Source: Gaeumannomyces sp. JS-464 (lineage: Eukaryota; Ascomycota; Sordariomycetes; Magnaporthales; Magnaporthaceae). Taken from it: DNA of 64,000 bases. The notes beneath the pieces are model-generated. The model was not told the DNA's origin. It saw only the letters and a list, made by a program, of their open reading frames with translations, and did not search any database. A program made the translations under genes and the position numbers. Of the stretch, positions 12,905 to 25,697 are shown one piece after another; positions within the stretch are counted from its first letter, which is position 1, and every line of letters starts with the position of its first letter. Where the stretch lies: the NCBI GenBank assembly GCA_002197995.1, contig NGZR01000005.1:3038001-3102000 (forward strand), given 5' to 3'.

Positions 12905-14416
12905 ACGGGGGTTGGCATTGCGGCGCGGGCGCTTCTGGGCTCCCTTTGAAATCATGGACGAGGTCGCCATTGTTTGCGGTAGGACCAGCTTGTGCTATGG
13001 TGGTTCCTGACTTTGGCAAGGCTGGGTAATCTACGTAGGCGTTTGCTACTGGAGACCGAGGCCTGTTGATGGGCGGGGGATGAATCCTCCTGACCTCGAT
13101 GTGCATCTCACTAGAATTTCTCAGCGCCAGAGCGTATAGACAAACCCATCCCTGGTAGATGCTTCTGCCTTGGCCCTCAACCACGCCCTTGCTCGTGCAC
13201 TGCTAAGATCCGGAATACACATATTCCCGGAACTGTTCCCGAGCTTCATCAGATCCAATCTAACTTAGGTATCACAACCACCGGGTAAATACTCAAGTCC
13301 AAAGTCATTGGGATGGGAGCGCCGCAGGCATGTCAATTCAAATGGCGCCAATATTTCGCTTCGCGCCATAATTAATGCAACGAGTGAAGATGGGAAAAAC
13401 GATTTGGTCCTTATTCACGGCTCAGCACCTCTAGCGGCTTGCTCCATACCCTGAGCAGTGTTCCTGGAGCTTGCCCTCCGGGAGGCGTCACGTGCTTTGG
13501 AGCGGCAGAAAAAGTTGGGCGGTCACGGTGGTGCCAAATCGGGCGGGCGGTGTCGAAATGTTTTGCAGCGATGCAGCTAGCACGGACCATGCGGGACATC
13601 GTGCACGGGCCACTTCTCAGCCTATATAGGCGCGCTCTCCTCCCTCTGTTTTTGCTTGTTTTCCTTCCTTTCTTCTTTAGCTCTCTTTGCCTTTTGGCTT
13701 AGATCAAGTGTAGTATCTGTTCTTTTCAGTTTAATCTCTGAAACTGGTCTACTTGACCAGAATCATATGATTATTCTTATTTTTGTCACTAGAGGGATTC
13801 CCGCTGGGCTTGCCTATGGTTTCCCTCACAGTGTCCCTCGTATTACACTGCCTCGAGGTGACGCGAACCATTTTTTCATTGTCGTCGGGGCTTGCCCTGG
13901 CTACGAGAAGAAAATCACATCGTTTGCATCACATCAGCCCAACCACGCCAGATTTTTGGCGCCGCGCTTGTCGCCCAGAGCTGCGTCGAGCTTCCGCGTC
14001 GACATCACTCATGTCAGGATGTTGTGGCAAACATTGGGAATATGGTTGTGTGTATAATGCGCAGTCACCCATGAGAAGCACGCTGGGACGATGTGTGTCT
14101 GTCTAGGTGAATCCAGCGCACGTGAAGCACCTTAATCGAGCTACGGTCCCCATTGCAATGAACGCGGGGCACCCATATGCGATTTGAGGTGAAAAGTAGG
14201 ACCGATACTGCAATTCCGCGATTTTGTGTTCCTGTTGTTGTTTGTGTAGGAGCCGCAAGGACCGTCAAACGCCTGGCTTTTGTATGCAGAATTTGAAAAA
14301 TCAAACGCTGCTTTTTCGACTGGAAAACCTTGGGCTGGTGCTTCTGCCCTACGACATACCTCCCACACGGACGAAAAGGCCGAGGGACAGCGAAGTCCAG
14401 CACCAACGATCGCAAC
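12905..14416. other. Intergenic region with an orphan TATA-like element
   Basis: About 1.5 kb with no ATG-initiated conserved frame. It contains an E-box TCACGTG at 13488-13494 and a CCTATATAGG element at 13621-13630 followed by a long pyrimidine tract. This could be the translin promoter with a long leader or a non-coding transcript start. Confidence 0.5.
13621..13630 (+). promoter_or_regulatory. TATA-like element CCTATATAGG
   Basis: A palindromic TATA-type box directly upstream of a CT-rich stretch at 13631-13685, the usual layout of fungal core promoters. It is 790 bp upstream of the translin ATG and no closer gene is visible. The orientation is inferred from the pyrimidine tract. Confidence 0.35.
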
Positions 14417-15257
14417 ATGTCACAAATGATCGATCAAGCGCTGATCGATCAGCTCAAAGCCAAAATCGATGAGGATGCCAAGGCACGCGAGTCTCTGAGC
14501 GAGATCGTCGAGAAGCTAGAGCGACAGGTAGCCTACACCCAGGGCGTCATCTCCCGCGTTCACTCAACGCGGGTGGCCGAGTACCCCACCCGTATTCTGC
14601 CTCAGCTTCAGTCTGCCATCGATGACTTGGTGACGACGATCAAAGCCCTCTCGACCGAGGCATCGCAGCACCCCTACTATAAGTGAGTGGCAGTTGGCGC
14701 TGGATTTCGAAGCTACAAACGCTGACGTCCCGACAGGTACCAGTGGAAGTGGGCTCGCCATGTCCAGGGCGCTATCTTCACTGCAGTGCTTTGCGCATTC
14801 CTGGGTGGTCTCGGCACCGACTCCAAGCCGGGTGAGGTTGGAAGGCTCTTAAGCATGGACGAGGTCGGGGCCGTATTCCAGGGTAAGAACCTCGCCATAT
14901 ATGCTCAGAATGGCTTCAGACTTGCGGCTGACGAAGAGTAAAATAGTGCCCGTGAACCTACAGGACCGCGACGCGTTCCACCTCACTATCGAGGAGTACC
15001 TTCTGGCGCTCACGGACCTGACGACAGAGCTGAGCCGGCTGGCGACCAACGCAGTCACGCTGGGCGACCTGGACCTGGCCGTCCGCATCAGCTCCTTCGT
15101 GCGCGACCTGCACGCTGGCTTCCAGCTGCTGAATCTCAAGAACGACATCCTGCGCAAGCGTGTAGACGGGGTCAAGTACGACGTCAAGAAGGTCGAGAAC
15201 GTCGTGTACGATCTGTCGCTGCGAAACCTCATCCCGCCCCGCGAGGCCCCACAGTAG
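14417..15257 (+). CDS. Translin family protein
   Basis: A 240-aa single-stranded nucleic-acid-binding protein; translin forms octamers and, with its paralogue TRAX, the C3PO RNase that degrades small RNAs and tRNA fragments. Exons are 14417-14682, 14737-14882 and 14947-15257, with introns of 54 and 64 nt; all junctions keep frame (TAA/G, CAG-G/TG). The N-terminal helix carries LIDQLKAKIDEDAKARE and HSTRVAEYP, exon 2 has YYKYQWKWARHVQGAIF, and the C-terminus has the conserved LNLKNDILRKRVDGVKYDVK and VVYDLSLRNL. The start at 14417 (MSQMIDQ) is the first ATG in the conserved frame. The gene is intact. No TRAX gene is nearby. Confidence 0.93.
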
Positions 15258-16487
15258 AATGAAGGAATTGCAGCGATTGCAGTGCTGGGAGTCTTGCTCT
15301 GCTTGGTGCACTTGGGGAAAGGAAGGCAGAGATGATCTTGGGTTGCCCCCAAAATTGGTACCTACCTACCTACTTAGATAGCGAAGGCTACAGCCTTGAT
15401 AGACGGCAGATAGGTTCCCAGGTATCTAGCCTTGACGCTTGGTCCTTGGAACATATAGAACAAAAACGCCGCCATCGCTCGACCTGCCGTTGAGGCATTT
15501 CGGTGTTGCCAGAAGAGCACGATAAGAGAGCCTTCAGTGGTTACATGTGCTGTAGCGTGCTACTGGTCCGCAAGGGCGGGGTGTTGTTACACACTGGGTT
15601 CTCAGACGTGGGGGCATGGATGGTGGTGAACACTCCGTGCCCGTGTCAAACATCGTGTTAAATTTATTGGGCGTCCAGAAAGTCTAGAAGCCCTTGCTCT
15701 TTTGTTTCCAAGGTTCCAATGTCCCCGCATGCGGCCAGTATGGAATAGCTGCAGGAGATAAGACAACCCAAGCTACCTAGGTAGGTACCTCTACCCAACT
15801 CCCTCGCCCAATATGTTTGCGGCCTCCCTATGAATTGTGCGCCTGGCTCCGAATCCGTCAGGTGGGCCAAGACAGTGGACGTTGGCAGGAGCCTTGCCTT
15901 CAACCCGCACGGCAGAGGCACCAGCCACCGCCTGGCCCAAGCGCCACACACGCATTAGCTGACCCAATTGCGACTAGACTGCAACCAGTCAAAGGGCTCT
16001 GTTTGCCCAGGAAAAACCCGAGCCAAATTTCGCCAGCGCAGGAAATTCGGCGACCTTGCCCAACCTCGACCTACCTACCTTGACAGTCAGCCTCGACGTC
16101 TGGTCTGGTCTTCGTTCGCACGGGCGAGCGTCGACGCTGCTATCCCCCACCCCCCTTCTCGCCGCTCCTTCCAGCCCTTTTGTTGTTGCAGAGCGATCCT
16201 GTCCCTTCCTTCGTTGGCTCGAGAGCATTCGTTGTCTGCCTTGTGTGATTCCCCGGCAAACAAGGCGCCCGACAGGTTGCGCTGCGCCCACGCGCTGGAC
16301 TCCCGCTGCGAGCGCTCATCTCCGAGCACTCATCGAGGCGCCCCAGCACGGCGCAGTCCGGCCCACGCCCCTCCCACGCGCCCTGAACCACCGCCCTGTG
16401 CGCCGATAGTCGGCCCGTGACGAATTGCAGTGGTCGCTCCGCATCGGCGAGCCACCACTGCGTCCCGACGGACCCCAGGCCGGCAGG
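15258..16487. other. Intergenic, promoter of the UBP3-like gene
   Basis: About 1.2 kb. It contains motif copies at 15357-15376, 15774-15790 and 16070-16081 and a pyrimidine-rich leader at about 16130-16210. No gene is supported. Confidence 0.55.
15357..15376. repeat. GGTACCTACCTACC motif copy
   Basis: A run of GGTA followed by three CCTA units. A second, palindromic copy lies at 15774-15790 (ACCTAGGTAGGTACC) in the same spacer. Confidence 0.6.
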
Positions 16488-19400
16488 ATGAGCAACCGTC
16501 ATCTGCCGGCTGGGCAGGCCATGGATGGCGGAGGAGGTGCTGGCGTCGGGATGAGCCCTGGCCACGGCGGCGGCGGGCCTGGGCCGCGCCGGGGTGGCCG
16601 CCCGCCGTCATACCAGTCGCACTATGGCGGCCATCACCACCAGCATCCCCAGCAGCACCCACAGCAGCAGCTCAACCATCAAGTCTACGCCAACCACATG
16701 GGATACTACTCGGGCTACGTCTACCCCCATGCCGCCCCAATCCCGCCTCCCTATCAGAATGGCGCCCAGTACCCGGCCGCCAACATCCCCGCCCAGGCCT
16801 ACATGCCCTACCCGCACTACCACACCAGGTCTCCGCCAACCATGCATCAGTACGCCCACATGATGGGCGCCGGAGTCATGCAACCCCAACCTCAGCCCCA
16901 GCCGCAGGCCTACGCCAGGAACCAGCAGCAGTCTCCCATTGTCGTCTCCAGCCCTTACCAGACGCCTCCGCCCAGCACCCGTGCTGCGTCGCACAACCAC
17001 GCTCCTGTCGTGCCGCCTCAGCCCGCGCCCCGGGTCCCTCACCAGACTCCTGCCCAGCCCCCTGCACCACAGGTTCCCTCCCAGCCTTCTCCGCAGCCGC
17101 AACCGCCGTCGCAGCCCCAAGTTGTTCCGCCGCTGAAGCCCGTCGTTGTCGGTGCTGCCCCCCGGTCGTCGAGACGCCGAACACCCCTCCTCTACGGAAT
17201 CTGCCCAGGCGCAGGCCCCCGCGCCTCCCACACCCCCGACCCCCCAGACCGTCGAAGCGCCCGCTGAGCGCTCTCCGAGCCCGAAGCCGCAGCCACACGT
17301 AAAACTGTCGCTGCCCAAGACACCGTTCCGCCCTCCTGTGAGTATTATGACTATGCAACGAATAGCACAAGCCCAGGACTGACATGATAAACCCAAGCTC
17401 CCATGGTTCACTCACCCTGATGATCCGTTCCCCTCCCGCTCCACCAGGACCAAGAGGCGGCGGAGAGCTTTCGCAAACGAGGAGCAGACCCTCAGCCTAC
17501 CCTCCAAGGATGACACTACGCCGGCGGCTACCCCGGAAGAGGCTATAACTGAGACTGCGGAAGAACCTCCGACAAAGGTGTCGCCTGCGAGCACGGCAAC
17601 GCAGCCCCCAGCTCGCTCTGCTACCCCTTCGACTCAAGACCAGCCTTCCACGACGTCGACGTCTCCGACCACCCCGACGTCTGTCAAGGCTGCTCCGTCT
17701 GCCGCGTCTGCCAGCACTCCTACGGTGACCAAGTCAACTAAGGCTCCAGCTCGTGCTGCCGTCCCGGCCATCCCGATCATCCCTGCTCTCCCCAAGGCAT
17801 CGCCAAAGGACATCAAGCCGTCTGCACCCAAGCCGCAGGCTGAGCACAAAGTGTCCGTTCCTGTTGACTCTGCAGCTGCCAAGACCGAGGCTGTCGAGGA
17901 GCCAAAGGTCGAGTCGGCTCCTGCTCCTGCACCGGCCCCCGCCGCCCCACTTCTCTGGACTGGACTTTTCTCAAAGGCTGCCGCGTCGGCTACAGCCGCC
18001 GCCGGCACCTCGGCTTCTGCCCAGGCTGGACCGAACGGAACCGCTGGCACCGAGTCTGCTGCTGGTGCTCGCAGCACGGGCGCTTCTGGTTTTGCTCAGG
18101 CCAACCACAGCTCGCTGGCCGAGGCCCTGCGGGCCTACCGTGTTGGTAACGGAGAGAAAGTTGCGTTCCTCGAGCCAAGGGGGCTCATCAACACGGGAAC
18201 ATGTGCTATATGAATTCCGTGAGTTGATCTACCGCGTCCGCTTAAGGCCCAGGAACTGAGCTTTTGCTGACAGCCTTAACAGGTTCTTCAAGTTCTTATT
18301 TTCTGCATTCCATTCTATGATTTCCTTGAGCAGGCTGGGAAAAAGGTTGCCCATAGCTTCAACAGCGAGACGCCTCTTATCGATGCTATGTAAGTCAGGC
18401 CCATCTTAAAGTTCCTGCTCTAGGCTCACGCTCGCTAACATCGGAATCAGGATCGAATTTATGCGTGACTTTAAGATCATTGACTCAGCGATCTCGGTTG
18501 ACCAGTTGCGTCGCAGACTGAAGAACGAGGAGCTTGAGCAGTACGGCGAACCGTTTATCCCCGAGTTCGTCTATGAAGCCATTAAGAAACTGCCACGCTT
18601 CTCTAGCATGAGAGTAAGTTTCCCCTCCTTGTTGAACCATTTTCATGCACGGGCACTGATAGCATAAAACAGCGTGGCCACCAACAAGATGCCGAGGAAT
18701 TCCTCGGATTTCTTCTCGAGTCTCTGCACGACGAGTGCGCTCATATTCTCCGTGCAGTGCCTCCCTCATCGAACGTCTCTACAGCGCCAAACTCCTCAAT
18801 GCCGACACCGGCGGCGTCCGTTTCTTCTGCGAATCTGGATGGTGGGGACGCCTCGAATGTTTGGCTCGAGGTTGGCCCCAAACAGCGGTCAGCCATCACT
18901 CGCTCGAGCGGCCACTCCGACACCTCGTCGCCCATCACCAAGATTTTTGGTGGACAGCTCCGTTCTGAGCTCCGCGTCCCAGGCCTGAAGGATTCGGTCA
19001 CTCTCGAACCTTACCAACCCCTGCAGCTTGACATCGGCGCTCCCCAAGTCCGCAACATTGTGGACGCTTTGCGTCACCTGACCAACCCAGAGAGCCTCCG
19101 CGGGGACTTCAGCTCGCCCCGGGGTAAGGATGTTACGGCCACTAAGCAGGTTTTCATCGAGTCGCTGCCCCCTGTCCTGATTCTGCACCTGAAGCGCTTC
19201 CAGTTTGATGCCGAGGGCAACGGCACGGTCAAGATCTGGAAGAAGATCGGCTACCCGCTGGAGCTCGAGATCCCTCGCGAGGTTCTGTCTCGCGCCAAGC
19301 GCAACAGCCCGTCCGGAATGCCCAAGTACAGGCTGATCGCTGCTGTTTACCACCATGGCAAGAACGCCAGCGGTGGCCATTACACTGTGGATGTCCGACG

Positions 19401-19758
19401 CCAGGACGGAAGCGAGTGGGTCCGGCTCGACGACACCGTCATCCGCCGCATCCGTGCGGAGGACGTCGCGGAGGCTGGTGCCGAGGAGGAGCCATCCAAG
19501 TCGTCCGAGGCTTCGGGCCGCAAGGATGGTGGTTTCGCTACATCGGCGGCCGTCAACCGGTTCGCTAGCATGGGCGACGAGGAGGCAGGCGACGATGATG
19601 GCTGGAACCAGGTTAGCACGCCGGCTAGCGGTGGTAAGAAGTGGAGCAGCATCGTCAACGGCAACGCAGCCCAGGCCACCACGGCCAAGGGTAGGCAAGC
19701 CAAGGACAACGTGAAGGACAACAAGGTTGCATACCTCTTGTTTTACCAGCGCGTGTAG
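16488..19758 (+). CDS. UBP3: Ubiquitin carboxyl-terminal hydrolase, Ubp3/USP10 type (three frameshifts)
   Basis: A cysteine protease that removes ubiquitin; Ubp3 with Bre5 acts in COPII/COPI recycling, ribophagy and transcription control. Five exons: 16488-17337, 17398-18218, 18283-18389, 18451-18613 and 18673-19758, about 1,009 aa. The first half is low complexity (His/Gln/Pro, then Ala/Pro/Ser), with a PWFTHPDDPFPSRS block as in fungal Ubp3. The catalytic domain starts with LINTG and MCYMNS (the catalytic Cys box), continues with GHQQDAEEFLGFLLESLHDE and ends with the His box HHGKNASGGHYTVDV and AYLLFYQRV. Single bases are missing at about 17160 and 17193 (C runs) and at 18196-18201, inside the Cys box. 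Without correction the protein would lack its catalytic domain. The family call is secure; the exact yeast orthologue is inferred from architecture. Confidence 0.9.
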
Positions 19759-20831
<1,073 letters not shown>

Positions 20832-22875
20832 CTATTCGTCTCTAAATAACCATCTGCCGCCCTTCCTCATGGCTTCCCGGTACCTCTGTTCGATCATGGC
20901 ACGCTCAGTCCTTTCACCCTCAGCCTTATCCCTTTCCCGGTCCTGGGTGCTGGGGAAATCTGTACTCCAGTATTGTTCTGGGGTCGGGGGCCGTGGGAAT
21001 CGGTGTCGACATCGGCCGTACTTGTTCGCCGTTTCCCACGTCCTGGCGTCGAGCCAGACAGCCTCCTTCTCGGCGCGTGTCATGCTGCTGAGTCTATAGC
21101 AGTCGTCGCCCAGGAACTGCTCCATCAGCTTCACGCTGTCGTGCTTGCCGATCAGCGACGGCCCCGCAAGTTTAAGCTCCGATATCGCCATGGCCCTCCA
21201 GTCCTTCCCTCCGGGACAGTTCCGGTCGGTGCAGCCAGCCAGGCTTGCCCTTTCGGCTTTTCCCCGGACGACATCGTTGTAGGCGTGGAAGACACCGTCG
21301 GTTGTTTTGGGATTGGGTTTGAAATCATCCAGCCTCAAGTTTTGCAAGGCGAGATCGCGGAGAGGCCCCCGACCCCCGTTAGGCTTATTCGGGCCGCCGC
21401 GTCCCGGGGTTGGCTTTATTGAAGATGTCTCGCCCATGCGCACCCTGGTTGGCGTATGGGATGGTTGCGGACGACATGCTTTGGGGTGGGGGCATCAAGC
21501 GTATTGGGTTTTGGGGCTTTGAGAGAAGGCTGTTGACGACTGGTGCTGTTGCCATGCTCTTTGCTGCGATGTCTGTCTGCTCCTTTGTCTCCTTGGCGTG
21601 CCAGCGGCGGAAGGATAAGAGGCTTCCGCCTTTTCCTGGCGGATGATGGGGCGTCGAGGAGGTTTTCAAGAGGCTTAAAACCAAAAGGCACGCCTTGCGA
21701 AGGAGCAAAGCCATCACCGTGGATCTCGTCTGCGTTGTCTGCCGTGGTATCGTCCTGAGCAGGCGGTAATAGCCTGAGCTTCTTGGGTGTGGGCATCTCT
21801 GGCCTACCGCTCTCGTCAAGGTCTATGCTCTCTTGAGGGGAATAGTGGGCGGCGTCGCCGATCACAAGATCAGAGCCAGTGTCCTCGGTCTTCAGTCTGC
21901 GGACAGGGGTCGAGCTAACGGCGCCTTCATCCGGTAGCCTCCGTTTCTTAACAGATCGCTCCGAGACGAACACGGGGCCGTCCGAAGATGGCTCATGTTG
22001 ATAGTAGCACCTTTCCAGGTTTCTGCGGGTGCATCACGCTCAGGGTAGGGCGGCAGTTCGACGGCCTTAGCATCGTCTGTCTCATACTCTGTGGTATTTG
22101 GTTCTGGGGTAACGTCTTCCTTATCGGGGGTTGGAGATGGCTCAGACGGGGGAGCGCTGGTCTGCAGACCAGGTGCAGGTGATATTGGCTCAGATGGTGT
22201 TCTGCTTGCGCCCGAGAGAGCGTCAAAGTTTGGCCGGCATCGACGGATGATTGCGCCGCTCCCAGCCTTGGAACCCATCTGTTCCTCGAGGTACACTGCG
22301 TACTCCATCCACCCCCTCTCCCTCTTCTTCGCCTCACCCAGCATTTCGACAATTTGGTGCGTTCTGTGGCCGGGGGTGGTGGACCTCTCTGCTCTCGACC
22401 TGTGGCGCGGCTTTGATTTCTCCAGTGAAGGCCAGTGCGGAGCGGTCGTATTCGAGGATAGCTCCCCAAGCGGCTGGCGGGCATGGCGGTGGCCATCTGG
22501 TCGGCCTCTTCTGGTTACGGCATCGGCCGCATCTTCGGTTTGCCGGGCTGGTTGGGCACGAGCAAGCTGTTCCTTCAACTGTGCCTGCTCGCGCTGCAGG
22601 CTCTCTACTTGAGCGGTGAGCCTTTCGACCTCGCGTAGCAGCGCAGCCTGCTGCCTGTCTCTGTTCTGTCTGTCTGCATTGCGCGTCAGTGTCGGCACTC
22701 GGCATTTATCGTGTCTCGGCGTGAGCAAAGGGGTCTCCTGGGAGTGATGGAAAGGGGCGTGGAGCGGGGCCTCACCAGTGGCGACATCGCGATCGATCTG
22801 GTCGAGAGCGGCCGCCACAACATCCAGGATGGCCGCTCGATTGAAAATCCTGTCTGGCTGTTCGGCAGAAGCCAT
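20832..22875 (-). CDS. SAE2: DNA end-resection factor Sae2/Ctp1/CtIP (two frameshifts)
   Basis: Nuclear cofactor that activates the Mre11 endonuclease in the MRX/MRN complex to start resection of double-strand breaks. It is a single exon of about 681 aa starting at ATG 22875 (MASAEQPDRIFNRAAIL). A coiled coil lies at residues about 75-110 (REVERLTAQVESLQREQAQL), a long disordered middle carries basic NLS-like KKRR and KRRK patches, and the C-terminal 200 residues form the SAE2 domain: LDDFKPNPKTTDGVFHAYND, CTDRNCPGG, WETANKYGRCRHRF and the terminal GGRWLFRDE typical of fungal orthologues. Single bases are missing at about 21990 and 21444 (GGG where GGGG is expected). CDK-type S/T-P sites are present but not tested. 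Confidence 0.88.
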
Positions 22876-25697
22876 CGCTTGAAGTGGCCGTCTCGCCTCA
22901 GTCAGGAGAATCGAGCTGAGATGCGCGAGGATCGCATGCCATTTTGGGGAGCTGAAAGCTCACCCAGGCCCACGTGCCGTCACGACTTTAACCCCTTGCC
23001 AATGTCAGCGCGTCACTATCGTCTTGACCGCGCATCCTGGTTGGGTATCCACCAGATCACATGATTTTAGTTGTGGCTCAAACGCACGTGGCAGTGCAGT
23101 TGGTGGGGCAGCATCAAAGCCTGCGGTAACACCTAAAGACTTGGTAGTTCAGAAGTGTTTTTTTTTTCTTTCTTTTAAAAAAAAAATACAGGAAATAGGA
23201 AAAGGCAAAAGAAATAGAAGAGGACAAAAATGAATAGACCTACGGGATAAGTTCAGGTAATGGGGGCTACAATTAGCGTTGTCAGAACTGCAGTTTTTAT
23301 TTGGGCGCCGTGACGCGACATGAACAGCACGCCCTTACGTGCATCGCATTCGCAGATCGCCATTATCACAGGCAGCGGACCGCTCTGTTCCGAACGGCTA
23401 TTGGAGGGTTTAGGGAATGGATGGCTGATAGCTGGTATTTCAGAACCTGTCTTATGGTGACATTGGCCGTGCTCCGTGCTGGTCGCTGGGTGGGGGATAG
23501 AGCAGAATTGGAGCGCGGTAGCTTTCTCCTCTTCAATCGTTTAGCCGAGCCACTGACGGCTGCGCGATGGGCCGGCTTGCTTCCATGACGAGTGTCACAA
23601 AGCTCCCCGATCATACCCTGTGTTCGGCCAGACTTGCCGAGGAGTAGCAGGCCAGTGCTGTGCCACAGCGAGGCCCCTTTGACGATCAAACTAGCGCAAT
23701 CAGTAGCTTCTAGCGCTGAGATTCATCGCCGCCAAATGCCGCCCACTTGCGGGTGACGGACTGAGACTCGGCCTCGGACAGCAGAACAAACGGACCGGAC
23801 CTCGAGTGCGTGGGTAAACTGTGCAGATGCAACCCCAACGGCCCCACCACAAGAAAACTGCATGCACCAAGCGAGCACGCTTCACTCGTTGAATGCCAGT
23901 AATGAGGGACGGTCCCAGCGGCCTGCTCCTCCTTTTCCCTGGTTTCCGGCATCCTGACCTGCGCGTGAGATGCGATCTCGAGCCGGAGTCACGACATAAT
24001 TTGATTGTGCGCATCTGCCCTCGACCTGTGCTCCTCTTTCTCCTCCAGCCCAGTCGCTAGCCCACCCCACCCTGATAAACCTGATCCGATTGAACAATGG
24101 CGCGGCGGGCGAACCAGCTACGGAGATGCGGGAAGGAGCCCAACAATGAGCCCCGCGTTCGGAGACAACCCTCGACTTTTCTTTCTCGCTTGATTCTTTT
24201 CCCCCCTGTTCAACAACGGTCTTGCATCCCCCGCCCGCCGTGGCATTCAGACAAGATTCAACCACGTCAGCGCTAGTTCTGGGACCGGAATTGTTGGCCT
24301 TGTCACTTTTGGGGATCCTCTTGTCGCCAATGTCCGTATCTGCACACAACCTCGCCAATTGGACGATCTGCTAGGGAGACGCCTCATGCGCCAGAGAGCG
24401 GGACTCCCGGGGCAGAATGCCAGAATCGTAGATCAGCCCCATGCTGAGACGTGACGCTGGAGAACAACGATGTCCCCGTGCCGGTCGAAATGGGCCGATG
24501 GCTATATCTCGCTGGCCCCTGAGAGCCCGCAGACGAGAGCCCCATCCTGATCCACGGCGCTTCCCTGAGACTGGTCGTCATGGTGGGATGGGGAGCCTGC
24601 ATGCCTCGTGCTCGTGTTGGCCTGTCCTCCGGGCTCTTCTCCCAATTTGTATCTATATCCTGCGAATCCTCGGACCTGCCGCACGCCTGTTATCTGCATT
24701 TGAGAGGATGGAGCCCACAGGCAGGCAGGAATTAACCAACCACACCCGCCTGGTTACCTGTACCTCTTCCCTGATCCGCGAGTGCCCGCATGATAGGAGG
24801 GACTTCGCCTCTGCCGCCATGTACCTGCCCTGTTAAAAACACAGGGTAGTTCGGGGTGAGGGAGGAGGGAAAAAAAGAGCAGGAAAAAAAAAAGTAAAAA
24901 AAAAAAAAAAAAAAAAAATTGGGTGCCCCATCCACTCGCCCCTCGCTCGACTCTCAGTGCGGGCAGGCAAGTCGCAAGCTCCCTCTCTCCTTCCCATCCG
25001 ACAAGCCAAAAGCCCTACTGGGTACAAAAATACCACAAAAGCCTCTCGCCTCCCAGCCTTTCCTCACCGCTTCTACAGATACTCTCTTTCTTCCCCTCCT
25101 CCAGTTGTGAATATCACGACCGACTCCACGCCAACGCAAACCAAAACGCCAGCCTTCAGGTCGGCCCTTTTTTTTCCCTCGACGGAACAGAGTCAACAGA
25201 CACCTCCAATCCAGCCTTTCTTCCATATTACGCGAGGCCACGAAGCAGCCGAGCTCAAGGACCATTCCTTCCTCCTAGGCAAGTAAGTGCCCTGAAATCC
25301 AGTGCTCCTTCCTCGATCGGAAGGCCGTCCTCCTACCCCACATCAACATCTTTTGCCCCCCACCTTGAATTCCAATTGCCGTTTTCGCACGCGCACACAT
25401 TTTCCACACCACCCTCCAACCCGAAAAGCAAAACTTCCCCATCAATCGTAAACGTCGCCTCTGGGAAAAGTGGGAAAAAACAAGATATTTTTTTCTTTCT
25501 TTCTTTTCCTCTGACGCCCGGACCAATCTCTCGTCAATACACCACCAGCACTTCAAAGCCCACTCGGGGATTCTCGTTCGTCTCAACCGTCCTGCCTCGC
25601 GCGCGCGCAAACCCGTGGACCTGTTCGAGAACTCGGCCATTGACCTATCATCGTCGCCATTTAGGACACATCAAGGAACCTACCTCTCTCCAACAAC
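22876..25697. other. Long divergent intergenic region (2.8 kb)
   Basis: It separates the SAE2 gene and the CNBP-like gene. CACGTG boxes lie at 22971-22976 and 23085-23090, there is an A-rich tract at 24887-24918, and a long pyrimidine-rich leader runs from about 25070 to 25690 upstream of the zinc-knuckle start, typical of highly expressed fungal genes. A GTAAGT at 25284-25289 could be a 5'-UTR intron donor. No coding gene is supported. Confidence 0.5.
24895..24918. repeat. Poly-A tract
   Basis: Twenty-four A residues preceded by two shorter A runs, 780 bp upstream of the zinc-knuckle gene. It is possibly a nucleosome-depleting promoter element. Confidence 0.8.

Noticed and set aside
23882..24358. 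158-codon minus-strand frame in the SAE2/zinc-knuckle spacer
   Set aside because: Composition is not coding-like and no domain or conserved block is seen.
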